The notes under the pieces are model-generated. The model was given only the letters and a program-made list of their open reading frames with translations, was not told the origin of the DNA and searched no databases. From contig DBDT01000067.1 in assembly GCA_002293705.1 (NCBI GenBank), positions 1 to 12,208 on the forward strand: DNA of 12,208 nt, given 5' to 3'. The DNA is from Candidatus Woesebacteria bacterium UBA925. Lineage in GTDB: Bacteria; Patescibacteriota; Microgenomatia; UBA8517. The translations under genes were made by a program, and so were the position numbers. Below are positions 1-6,481 of this stretch, piece after piece (the first letter of the stretch is position 1; each line of letters starts with the position of its first letter).

Positions 1-19
1 AGATGTGTATAAGAGACAG
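1..19. other. Tn5/Nextera mosaic-end adapter remnant (artefact)
   Basis: The first 19 bases are identical to the Tn5 transposase mosaic end used in Nextera-type libraries (AGATGTGTATAAGAGACAG). This is almost certainly untrimmed adapter at a contig end, not genomic DNA. It happens to continue the reading frame of the next gene and offers a false GTG start at position 5. Genomic sequence starts at about base 20. Confidence 0.96.
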
Positions 20-559
20 AGCTTAGATACTTCTGACCTATTGGGCAAACCAACCCCTCTAATTTATGGACAAGTTTACAGGTTGTTGAATATGGGAGTT
101 GTTAAAAATCATGAAATTAGAGATGGTAAGTTGAGAATTACTTTAAATGATGCAGTTGTAGCAGTTAACTGGTCTGGTGAGGATAAGTTCAAATTGCTTG
201 ACGAGAACGCTAACTATCTGGCCACAGTTGAGCAAACCTCATTACCAAAAATATTTCTTGACCATAGTGTGGATCCTGACCAAATGTTAAGCCTCATTCC
301 ATTAACTAAATTAGTTCAAGATTACTTTGGTATTACAGAATTCAAAGTTGCTGCTTCGAGTTTGAACTTTGAGTTTCAAGGAAAGAAAGTTGTTCTACCA
401 ATTTATGTTTCAGACCCCAAACTATTGGTTGCGAAAATAGTTTTAGTGTTTTCACAGTTGAATGACACCCTACAAAAAACTACAATGAGCTCACGGGATA
501 ATAAGTCTATAATGGAAGTTGACTTTAGATTTGATGATCCTGTTTTAATAAGTAAGTAA
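20..559 (+). CDS. ftsQ: Cell division protein FtsQ/DivIB, C-terminal part (5'-truncated)
   Basis: FtsQ is a bitopic membrane protein that links the early Z-ring to the late division proteins FtsB, FtsL, FtsW and FtsI. Only about 179 residues are present. The cytoplasmic tail, the membrane segment and most of the POTRA domain are missing because the contig begins here, fused to adapter. What remains fits the extracellular beta domain: a KLLDENANYL strand, an LPKI segment, a helix-strand unit (LTKLVQDYF, then FKVAASSLNFEF), and the typical family ending VDFRFDDPVLISK, close to the usual 'IDLRF-NPV' pattern. The stop lies one base before the ftsA start, which is the classic ftsQ-ftsA order and implies co-transcription. 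The identification rests on this tail pattern and the position next to ftsA, because FtsQ sequences diverge strongly. The true start lies outside the window. Confidence 0.75.
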   Translation, partial: SLDTSDLLGKPTPLIYGQVYRLLNMGVVKNHEIRDGKLRITLNDAVVAVNWSGEDKFKLLDENANYLATVEQTSLPKIFLDHSVDPDQMLSLIPLTKLVQDYFGITEFKVAASSLNFEFQGKKVVLPIYVSDPKLLVAKIVLVFSQLNDTLQKTTMSSRDNKSIMEVDFRFDDPVLISK

Positions 560-560
560 T

Positions 561-1829
561 ATGGCAAAAAACCAAACAATTTCAGCCCTTGATATTGGCT
601 CTTCAAAAATAACAACCTTGATTGCTCAAGTTTCAGTCTCTCCGGTGAACTATGAAACAGAGGTTTCTGTAATTGCAGCTGCATCCACTCCTTCTAAGGG
701 GATCAAAAAAGGTCAGATTGTAAACATTGAAGAAGCTGTCGAATGCATAATCACATCAATTGAGTCGGCTGAAAGAATGGCTGGCTTTAATATCGAGTCT
801 GCCTTTATCTCTGTAGGTGGGGCTCATGTTGCTTCACAGAATTCAACTGGAGTGGTTGCAGTAGGGGATCCGCACGGAGAAGTGACAGCCAATGATGTCT
901 CTAGGGTTCTACAAGCCGCACGGGCAGTAACCATACCTACTGCCAGGCAGATTATTCATGTGATTCCCCGAGAGTACGTGGTTGATGGTGAGCGAGGTGT
1001 CCGTGATCCTGTAGGGATGAGTGGTGTTAGGTTGGAAGTTGATACACACTTGGTAACAGTAAGCTCTGCAGCACTTAAGAATGTAACCAGGGCGGTCAAT
1101 GAGGTGGGTATAAGGATTCAAGACACAATATTTTCAGGAATTGCCTCATCTGTTGCTACTGTGTCTGAGACTGAAAAAGAACTTGGCTGTTGTGTGATTG
1201 ATATTGGGGCTGGTACCACATCAATTGCAGCATATGTTGATGGGGCACTTAGCTACACCGGCGCCCTCCCTGTTGGTGCTAGAAATGTTACCAATGATTT
1301 GGCAATAGGGCTAAGGGTGTCACTGGATACTGCTGAGTCTCTTAAGATGTCTCTTGGCTCAAAAACGGTCAGGATGGATAAAGATAGTAAAGATCAAATA
1401 GAGATAACTGAGACTGGATCCACAGAGATTAAAAAAGTGGCTAGAAGGACGCTAACCGATGGGATTGTTCGCCCTAGACTTAGTGAGATATTCAACCTTA
1501 CAAGAATTGAGCTTGAAAAAGCTGGAGTGTTGCACAGAATCCCTTCAGGTGTTATTTTGACGGGAGGAGGAGCTTTGACAATTGGTGCTGAGGAGACAGC
1601 TCGAAAGACATTTTCTCTTCCAGTTAGACTTGGAAGTCCAACTGGCGTAGTCGGATTGGTCGATGACATAATGACGCCAGAGTACGCAACAGCCGTGGGG
1701 TTACTTCTTTACGGCATGTCGTCAGCTGACTTTGAGAAAGATCAATCGTCGCCAGTCTCAAAAATGAAGTTGCCAAATTCAAAGTTATTCTCTAGACTGA
1801 TGTCGTCTATAAAAGATCTCCTGCCCTGA
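561..1829 (+). CDS. ftsA: Cell division protein FtsA
   Basis: FtsA is an actin-like ATPase that tethers FtsZ filaments to the membrane and recruits later division proteins. The 422 residues match the family length (about 410-420). Visible motifs are the phosphate-1 loop SALDIGSSKI near the N-terminus, the phosphate-2 motif VIDIGAGTTS in the second half, and the adenosine-binding ILTGGGA near residue 335. The protein ends in a short amphipathic segment (KLFSRLMSSIKDLL) that fits the membrane-targeting helix. Start: ATG one base after the ftsQ stop, no Shine-Dalgarno, so translation probably follows from ftsQ. The stop is TGA, one sign that TGA is not recoded here. A 53-bp gap separates it from ftsZ. 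The partner FtsZ carries the matching C-terminal FtsA-binding peptide. Confidence 0.96.
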   Translation: MAKNQTISALDIGSSKITTLIAQVSVSPVNYETEVSVIAAASTPSKGIKKGQIVNIEEAVECIITSIESAERMAGFNIESAFISVGGAHVASQNSTGVVAVGDPHGEVTANDVSRVLQAARAVTIPTARQIIHVIPREYVVDGERGVRDPVGMSGVRLEVDTHLVTVSSAALKNVTRAVNEVGIRIQDTIFSGIASSVATVSETEKELGCCVIDIGAGTTSIAAYVDGALSYTGALPVGARNVTNDLAIGLRVSLDTAESLKMSLGSKTVRMDKDSKDQIEITETGSTEIKKVARRTLTDGIVRPRLSEIFNLTRIELEKAGVLHRIPSGVILTGGGALTIGAEETARKTFSLPVRLGSPTGVVGLVDDIMTPEYATAVGLLLYGMSSADFEKDQSSPVSKMKLPNSKLFSRLMSSIKDLLP

Positions 1830-1870
1830 GTCTTTAGAGAGTGCCTGCCCCAAAGTTTTTTGTTGTTATC

Positions 1871-1876
1871 TAAAAA
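1871..1876 (+). promoter_or_regulatory. Possible -10 element for ftsZ (weak)
   Basis: TAAAAA ends 6 nt before the ftsZ ATG, the spacing seen at ileS, parB and lepB in this window. It matches the TATAAT consensus at 4 of 6 positions, and no good -35 lies 16-18 nt upstream. ftsZ could equally be expressed only by read-through from ftsA. There is no Shine-Dalgarno in the 53-bp gap. Confidence 0.25.
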
Positions 1877-1882
1877 TTAAAT

Positions 1883-3067
1883 ATGGCACTAGTAAAACCA
1901 GATGCAAGCAGAATAGCCAAAATCAAAGTGGTTGGTGTTGGTGGTGGTGGAGGAAATGCTGTTGCTTCAATGCTTTCCAATAATCCAGTGGATGGAGTTG
2001 AGTTTATTGTCTTAAACACTGATGCTCAGGTTCTTTTGGATAATGTTGCAGGAACCAAGATGCAGATTGGAGAAAAATTGACCCGAGGGCTTGGAGTTGG
2101 AGGTAATCCTGAAATTGGAGCGCAAGCTGCTGAAGAGTCAGCAGAAAAGATAAAAGAACTTCTAGTTGATTCAGACATGGTCTTTGTGACTTCAGGTATG
2201 GGAGGCGGAACAGGGACAGGAGCTTCTCCAGTGGTTGCAAGAATTGCAAGAGAGCTTGGTGCACTTACAGTTGGAATTGTAACTAAGCCATTCGCATTTG
2301 AAGGGGCAAGGCGTGCCACAAATGCAGACGATGGAATAGACAGGCTTCGGGACGAAGTTGATACCCTTATTGTTATTCCTAACCAGAGACTCATGGATGT
2401 GGTGGATAGGAAGATGACACTAGTTGAAGCCTTCAAGATTGTCGATGGTGTGTTAGGTCAGGCAGTTACTGGTATTGCCGAAATTATTACTACCCCAGGA
2501 CTAGTTAACGTCGACTTTGCTGACGTAAAAACAATTATGAAAGATGCTGGAAGTGCTCTGTTGGGTATTGGTGTAGGAATGGGTGAGAATAGGGCACAAA
2601 TGGCTGCTCGAGCTGCTATTAACTCACCACTATTGGACCTATCAATCGATGGAGCTCGCGGAGTTCTATTTAATATCACTGGTGGCCCTGACCTTACAAT
2701 GTTTGAGTTGGATGAGGCTGCAAGGATAATCAGTAGCGCAGCAGATCCTGATGCAAATATTATCTTTGGAAATGTTGTTAAGCAGGATATGAGTGATCAG
2801 GTGAGAATCACAGTGGTTGCAACAGGTTTTGATGAAACTCACGCAAGGCTAAGTAAGCTTGGTAGACCAATCTCTGTTGAAACAACCAGAGTTGAGCAGC
2901 CAGCACAGGAAAGACCTCAACCTCAGCAACCATTGCAGCCATTTTCTGCTGAGCCACAAAGAAGAGAAGAGCCAAAGCCTATCTACAATAGTCAACCTGA
3001 AGATACACAACCGGAAGAGCCTGAAGATGACTTTGAAATCCCTGCATTTTTGAGAAAAGTCCACTAA
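1883..3067 (+). CDS. ftsZ: Cell division GTPase FtsZ
   Basis: FtsZ is the tubulin-like GTPase that forms the cytokinetic ring. The 394 residues carry every hallmark: the N-terminal nucleotide loop VVGVGGGGGNAV (residues 16-27), the tubulin signature GGGTGTG (107-113), and the T7 synergy-loop motif NVDFADV, which completes the GTPase site of the neighbouring subunit. A proline- and glutamine-rich linker of about 60 residues follows, then a conserved C-terminal peptide (FEIPAFLRK) of the type that binds FtsA. All catalytic motifs look intact. It follows ftsA by 53 bp. No clear terminator follows it. Instead a promoter-like sequence begins inside its last codons (3050-3078), leading into the structured intergenic region. 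Confidence 0.99.
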   Translation: MALVKPDASRIAKIKVVGVGGGGGNAVASMLSNNPVDGVEFIVLNTDAQVLLDNVAGTKMQIGEKLTRGLGVGGNPEIGAQAAEESAEKIKELLVDSDMVFVTSGMGGGTGTGASPVVARIARELGALTVGIVTKPFAFEGARRATNADDGIDRLRDEVDTLIVIPNQRLMDVVDRKMTLVEAFKIVDGVLGQAVTGIAEIITTPGLVNVDFADVKTIMKDAGSALLGIGVGMGENRAQMAARAAINSPLLDLSIDGARGVLFNITGGPDLTMFELDEAARIISSAADPDANIIFGNVVKQDMSDQVRITVVATGFDETHARLSKLGRPISVETTRVEQPAQERPQPQQPLQPFSAEPQRREEPKPIYNSQPEDTQPEEPEDDFEIPAFLRKVH

Positions 3068-3078
3068 CAAGATACTAT
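3050..3078 (+). promoter_or_regulatory. Putative promoter for upstream RNA candidate
   Basis: A -35 TTGAGA at 3050-3055 (5 of 6 consensus) and a -10 TACTAT at 3073-3078 (4 of 6) are separated by exactly 17 bp. The -35 lies inside the last codons of ftsZ. The start of transcription would fall near 3085, just where the non-coding structured stretch begins. It was identified by eye, so a chance match is possible. Confidence 0.4.
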
Positions 3079-3084
3079 TACCTC

Positions 3085-3320
3085 AGAGGTGAGAGATCGC
3101 TTTAATTTGGCACGCCGCAAGGATAGCATCCTAGATAGTGTTGACTGCAAACAGTCAAACGGCATTCATCCTTATCACGGAGCCAAAAATTCTAGGTCAG
3201 GGCTAGGGTGCAAGTCCCTAGAGCCTCCACTATAGTTTCTAAACTAAAACACTTTAATATAAGAGAAACTTCCTGCGCCCTTGGTTGACTGTCCACAAAA
3301 GCAGATAATGACCTATAGGT
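3085..3320 (+). ncRNA. Candidate structured RNA of unknown family, with a possible pseudoknot
   Basis: No plausible protein is encoded here, but the stretch is rich in pairing. TTGACTG (3141-3147) and CAGTCAA (3152-3158) form a perfect 7-bp hairpin with a CAAA loop. The same TTGACTG recurs at 3285-3291, so CAGTCAA could pair with either copy. TAGGTCA (3193-3199) is perfectly complementary to TGACCTA (3309-3315). CTAGGG (around 3204) pairs with CCCTAG across the 7-nt loop TGCAAGT. AGTTTC (3233-3238) pairs with GAAACT (3265-3270). The two long-range helices interlock in the order a-b-a'-b', as P2 and P4 do in RNase P RNA. However, the nearly invariant RNase P boxes are not recognisable and the element is short. 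I cannot assign a family. tmRNA and SRP RNA hallmarks are absent too. The ends are guesses from the promoter and the last helix. Confidence 0.35.
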
Positions 3321-3321
3321 A

Positions 3322-3350
3322 TTGACAAGTAGGCAGTATTAGGGTAATAT
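3322..3350 (+). promoter_or_regulatory. Strong sigma70-type promoter for the second RNA candidate
   Basis: A perfect -35 TTGACA (3322-3327), a 17-bp spacer and the -10 TAATAT (3345-3350, 4 of 6) give the best promoter in the window. Transcription would start near 3357, directly before a 7-bp hairpin and about 315 bp before the ileS start. That distance, together with the hairpin at 3596-3620, suggests it drives a separate RNA rather than ileS. Confidence 0.6.
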
Positions 3351-3356
3351 ATTTAT

Positions 3357-3625
3357 GTACAGATAGGCAAACCTATCTTACAGAAATTTCCCGCGCGAGC
3401 GGGTCTGCCTAAGGCTATTTTTGCAGTCAGTTGGCGGGATTAGCCCGTAAGCGTGGGAATTTCACATTTTTTGTGTCGCAATGAGAGCTACTAAATAGCT
3501 TTTATTGGGTCACAAAAGACCTGGAAGTGAGCTAAAAGCTTATTAAAATAAGCTTGTTGAATTTATATAAGCTCGCTTCTCATAGAAATAATAAAGGGCG
3601 AGACCAATCAAGTCTCGCCCATATG
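3357..3625 (+). ncRNA. Candidate structured non-coding RNA (or ileS leader) of unknown family
   Basis: This stretch of about 265 nt lies between a strong promoter and a 9-bp GC-rich hairpin, and folds almost throughout. AGATAGG/CCTATCT (3361-3378) form a 7-bp hairpin with a CAAA loop. A 12-13-bp stem joins 3383-3396 to 3451-3463, with one bulge and one G-U pair, around a CGGG/CCCG hairpin. A multibranched domain is closed by ATGAGA/TCTCAT (3481-3486 with 3578-3583). It holds hairpins AGCTA/TAGCT (3486-3500) and GGGTC/GACCT (3507-3522), plus a 10-bp helix 3524-3533/3570-3579 that encloses an 8-bp hairpin (3536-3555). The terminal hairpin is at 3596-3620. I see no tmRNA, RNase P, SRP or 6S hallmark and no T-box sequence, although a regulatory leader for ileS cannot be excluded. 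Confidence 0.5.
3596..3620 (+). terminator. Strong hairpin, probable terminator of the RNA candidate
   Basis: GGGCGAGAC (3596-3604) and GTCTCGCCC (3612-3620) form a perfect 9-bp GC-rich stem with a 7-nt loop. The downstream tract (ATATGTTTG) is only modestly T-rich. Read on the minus strand, the hairpin is followed by a better T-rich tract (TTTATTATTT), so termination could work in both directions. It separates the RNA candidate from the ileS promoter. Confidence 0.55.
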
Positions 3626-3658
3626 TTTGTAAAGATTCTGATTTTCACCTCAAATATC

Positions 3659-3667
3659 TGCTACAAT
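3659..3667 (+). promoter_or_regulatory. Extended -10 promoter of ileS (predicted leaderless)
   Basis: TGCTACAAT is an extended -10 element: TG, one base, then TACAAT at 3662-3667 (5 of 6 consensus). The hexamer ends 6 nt before the ileS ATG, so transcription should start at or next to the A of the start codon. No good -35 is visible, as is common for extended -10 promoters. No Shine-Dalgarno is present. Confidence 0.6.
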
Positions 3668-3673
3668 CACTCC

Positions 3674-6481
3674 ATGAGCGAGGTTTTTGAAAAACCAAAC
3701 CCCAAAGTAAATTTACCTGAACTTGACCAGAAAATGGTTGAATTTTGGAAAAAAGAGAAGATTTTTGAGAAATCTGTTGAAAGTAGGTCTACTGACAAAC
3801 AGTGGACATTTCTTGATGGCCCTCCATTTATCACGGGTCTTCCTCATTACGGACATATTGTTGGTGGAATTGCAAAAGATGTATTTCCTAGGTTCTGGAC
3901 CATGAATGGTCATAGGGTGAGACGTGTCTGGGGGTGGGATTGTCATGGTTTACCTGCAGAAAACAAAGTAGAGAAAGAGCTGGGGGTGAAGCGTAAAAAA
4001 GACATTATTGAAAAAGTGGGGGTCAAAAAATTCATAGATGAATGCAGGATTTATGTAAATCAGGTATCAAGTGAGTGGTCTTGGTATGTTGACCACATGG
4101 GTAGGTGGGTGGACTTTGAAAATGCTTACAAAACAATGGACACAAGCTATATGGAAAGTGTCATGTGGGTATTTTCCCAGATGTATAAAAAAGGTTATAT
4201 CTACAAGGGAAAAAGGGTATCGCTCTATTGTCCTCACTGTGAGACACCTATTTCTAACTTTGAGGTCTCAATGGACCCTGATAACTATAAAGACGAGACT
4301 GAGGAGTCAAATACATATAAGTACAAGCTAGTAGGGTTTGAAAACACTTATATTCTTGCCTGGTCAACAACCCCTTGGACCAAGCTTGTCACAACTGCTT
4401 TGGCTGTAAACCCGGAACTTGATTACGTTGAGGTTGAAGATGGTGCTCAAAGATACATATTCGCCAAGTCTTCCCAGGAAAGATTGGGTCTAATGACTGC
4501 AAAAGTTGTCAGGCAGATGAAAGGATCTGAATTGGTGGGGCTTAAGTTTGAACGCCACTTTGATTTTTACGAAGAAGAGAAGGGCAAGATTAATCACGAA
4601 GTAGTTCCTGCAGAATTTGTGACAGCTGAAGAGGGCACTGGAGTAGTCACCTTGGCTGCATACGGAGCTGAAGACTTTGCTCTCATGCAAAAGCTTAACA
4701 TTCTTTCAGTTGAGCATTTAAATGACGACGGAACCATCAAAGAGGGGGTTTCTGATTTTTCTTCACAGTACTATCTAAAGGCAAACAAGCTTGTAAATGA
4801 CAACTTGAAAAGTCGAGGTTTGGTATTTGAAAGTCATGATATCACCCACTCAATACCTACATGTTGGAGGTGTCATGAGCGCCTTTACTATGCTCCGCAA
4901 AATGCCTGGTATGTGGATGTAGACAAACTTAAGCCAACCATGAGAAAAACCATGGAAGCCACAAATTGGGTACCATCACATTTTAAAGAAGGTAGATTTG
5001 CAAAAAGCATGGAAGCTGCCCCTCACTGGTGTATAAGCAGAACAAGATTTTGGGGATCCCCTGTCCCTGTCTGGGAGTGTGAATGTGGTGAGCGTATAGT
5101 TCCTGAATCCATTGAAGAGCTGGAAAAGCTCAGTGGTGGTAAGGTCACCGAGCTTCATAAGCCAGAGATAGATGAGGTGAAATTGGTTTGTCCATCCTGT
5201 GGTAAGTTAGCAACAAGGGTTCCTGAAGTTTTGGATAGCTGGATTGAGGCTGGAAGCGCATCATTTGCAGAAAGACATTTTCCATTTGAAAAAGACCAGG
5301 ATCTTGCAAGCTTTTTCCCGCCAGATTTCATAGTTGAATACACAGGGCAGATTCGAGCCTGGTTTTATGTGCTTCATGTAATAGGTGCTGCCCTTTACGA
5401 ATCGCCTGCATTTAAGGATGTGCTTGTAACTGGTGTTGTTCTTGGTACTGATGGTCGAAAAATGAGCAAGAACTATGGTAACTACCCTGACCCTAAAAAG
5501 TTAATGCAAGAATATGGGGGAGATGCCCTGAGGCTATATTTGATGGGAAGTCCTGTCATGAAGGGGGAGGACATGAAAATCAGTGAAGAGTCTTACCGTG
5601 CCGAGGTTAAGGGGATGCTTTTGACTCTTTGGAATGTTTACAACTTTTTTGTCACCTTTGCCAATGCGCACAACTTTGACAGAAACAGTCTTTCAAAAAG
5701 TATTGATCCTTTGGATAAATACATTGTTTCAAGGCTAAATCAAGCAAATCTGGCAATCACTCAAGCCTACAAGCAATACAATACCGAGCTGGTGGTGACT
5801 GAAATGAAAAAGTTTGTAGATGACCTTTCAAACTGGTACGTTAGAAGGATTCGCGACAGAGTTTCTGTCTCAAACACAAATAGTGACGATGTTGTTGCTT
5901 GTCTGTCTACGCTTTATTCAGTTTTAGTTGAGTTCACCAAGATTTCAGCCCCTATGATTCCATTTGTCTCTGAGCAGATATTTAAAAATCTGACTGGAGA
6001 GCTTTCAGTTCACCTTGCAGATTGGTCAGTGGCTGGAGATTTTGATGCTTCTTTGATAGATGAGATGGAAAAGGGTAGGCAATTGGTCAGCTCGATCCTT
6101 TCTTTGAGAAAAGAGAAATCAATTGGTGTAAGGTGGCCGTTAATTGAACTTCACTACGACGGATTCACCCTAGATGAGTCTGTTTTGAAAATTGTCTGCG
6201 ATGAGGTGAATGCTCACAAGATCACCCTGGTTAATAAAAGTGAGACCCTTGTTGTTCATGTTTCTGATTTTACCCAAGAAAACGTCGATCAAGATTTGGG
6301 TGCAGCTAGAGATTTAATTAGAAATATTCAGGAGCAAAGAAAACAACTTGAAACAAGCATCTCAGAGCTTGTTGATGTCTCAGCTCCTTCGTGGCCCACA
6401 TCCCATACTGAGCTTATTAAAAGCAAAGCTCTGATCAGAAACCTAACCGTAGGTGAATTTTTGGTAACAAAAGCTGTTTGA
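3674..6481 (+). CDS. ileS: Isoleucyl-tRNA synthetase, eukaryote-like (type 2) form
   Basis: IleRS charges tRNA-Ile and edits mischarged valine. The class I signatures are present: PHYGH at residues 57-61 and KMSKN at 596-600. WGWDCHGLPAE at about 86-96 and the editing-domain threonine motif WSTTPWT (230-236) are also clear. The HYGH form, within GPPFITGLPHYGH, is that of the eukaryote-like IleRS class, known for low mupirocin sensitivity. Several Cys pairs (CPHC, CWRC, CEC, CPSC) suggest zinc sites. The anticodon domain shows LSNWYVRRIRDR. At 935 residues it is somewhat shorter than many of its class. The second editing motif reads GTGVVTLAAYGAEDF (321-335): the usual His and Pro (GTG.VH.AP) are Thr326 and Ala329, while Asp334 is kept. 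I chose ATG 3674 because the 40-codon upstream extension runs through the hairpin and the promoter. The stop TGA overlaps the next gene's ATG by one base. Confidence 0.97.
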   Translation: MSEVFEKPNPKVNLPELDQKMVEFWKKEKIFEKSVESRSTDKQWTFLDGPPFITGLPHYGHIVGGIAKDVFPRFWTMNGHRVRRVWGWDCHGLPAENKVEKELGVKRKKDIIEKVGVKKFIDECRIYVNQVSSEWSWYVDHMGRWVDFENAYKTMDTSYMESVMWVFSQMYKKGYIYKGKRVSLYCPHCETPISNFEVSMDPDNYKDETEESNTYKYKLVGFENTYILAWSTTPWTKLVTTALAVNPELDYVEVEDGAQRYIFAKSSQERLGLMTAKVVRQMKGSELVGLKFERHFDFYEEEKGKINHEVVPAEFVTAEEGTGVVTLAAYGAEDFALMQKLNILSVEHLNDDGTIKEGVSDFSSQYYLKANKLVNDNLKSRGLVFESHDITHSIPTCWRCHERLYYAPQNAWYVDVDKLKPTMRKTMEATNWVPSHFKEGRFAKSMEAAPHWCISRTRFWGSPVPVWECECGERIVPESIEELEKLSGGKVTELHKPEIDEVKLVCPSCGKLATRVPEVLDSWIEAGSASFAERHFPFEKDQDLASFFPPDFIVEYTGQIRAWFYVLHVIGAALYESPAFKDVLVTGVVLGTDGRKMSKNYGNYPDPKKLMQEYGGDALRLYLMGSPVMKGEDMKISEESYRAEVKGMLLTLWNVYNFFVTFANAHNFDRNSLSKSIDPLDKYIVSRLNQANLAITQAYKQYNTELVVTEMKKFVDDLSNWYVRRIRDRVSVSNTNSDDVVACLSTLYSVLVEFTKISAPMIPFVSEQIFKNLTGELSVHLADWSVAGDFDASLIDEMEKGRQLVSSILSLRKEKSIGVRWPLIELHYDGFTLDESVLKIVCDEVNAHKITLVNKSETLVVHVSDFTQENVDQDLGAARDLIRNIQEQRKQLETSISELVDVSAPSWPTSHTELIKSKALIRNLTVGEFLVTKAV

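Noticed and set aside
5..19. GTG start of the first gene
   Set aside because: It lies within the adapter sequence, so the five residues it adds are not biological.
2004..2436. Minus-strand ORFs of 86 and 136 codons inside ftsZ
   Set aside because: They are frame shadows of a strongly conserved gene, with no promoter or start signal and low-complexity translations. The same holds for the other antisense ORFs inside ftsA, ileS, the SEDS gene, rplU and parB.
3085..3625. Identification of the spacer as standard RNase P RNA, tmRNA or SRP RNA
   Set aside because: The nearly invariant RNase P boxes (GAGGAAAGTC and ACAGAA..GGCTTA types), the tmRNA 5' end (GGATTCGAC) and an ALAA-type tag, and the SRP GGAAGG..AGCAGCC loop were not found on either strand. 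The GGGTGCAAGTCCC arm and the CCTCCACTA that follows resemble a tRNA-like 3' end only superficially.
3357..3673. T-box riboswitch controlling ileS
   Set aside because: The position and terminal hairpin would fit, but the conserved T-box sequence with TGG and ACCGCG is not present, and ileS seems to have its own promoter after the hairpin.
3554..3673. 40-codon N-terminal extension of IleRS
   Set aside because: The extension runs through a 9-bp hairpin and the extended -10 promoter and has no resemblance to IleRS. MSEVFEKPNP at 3674 is a normal start for the family.
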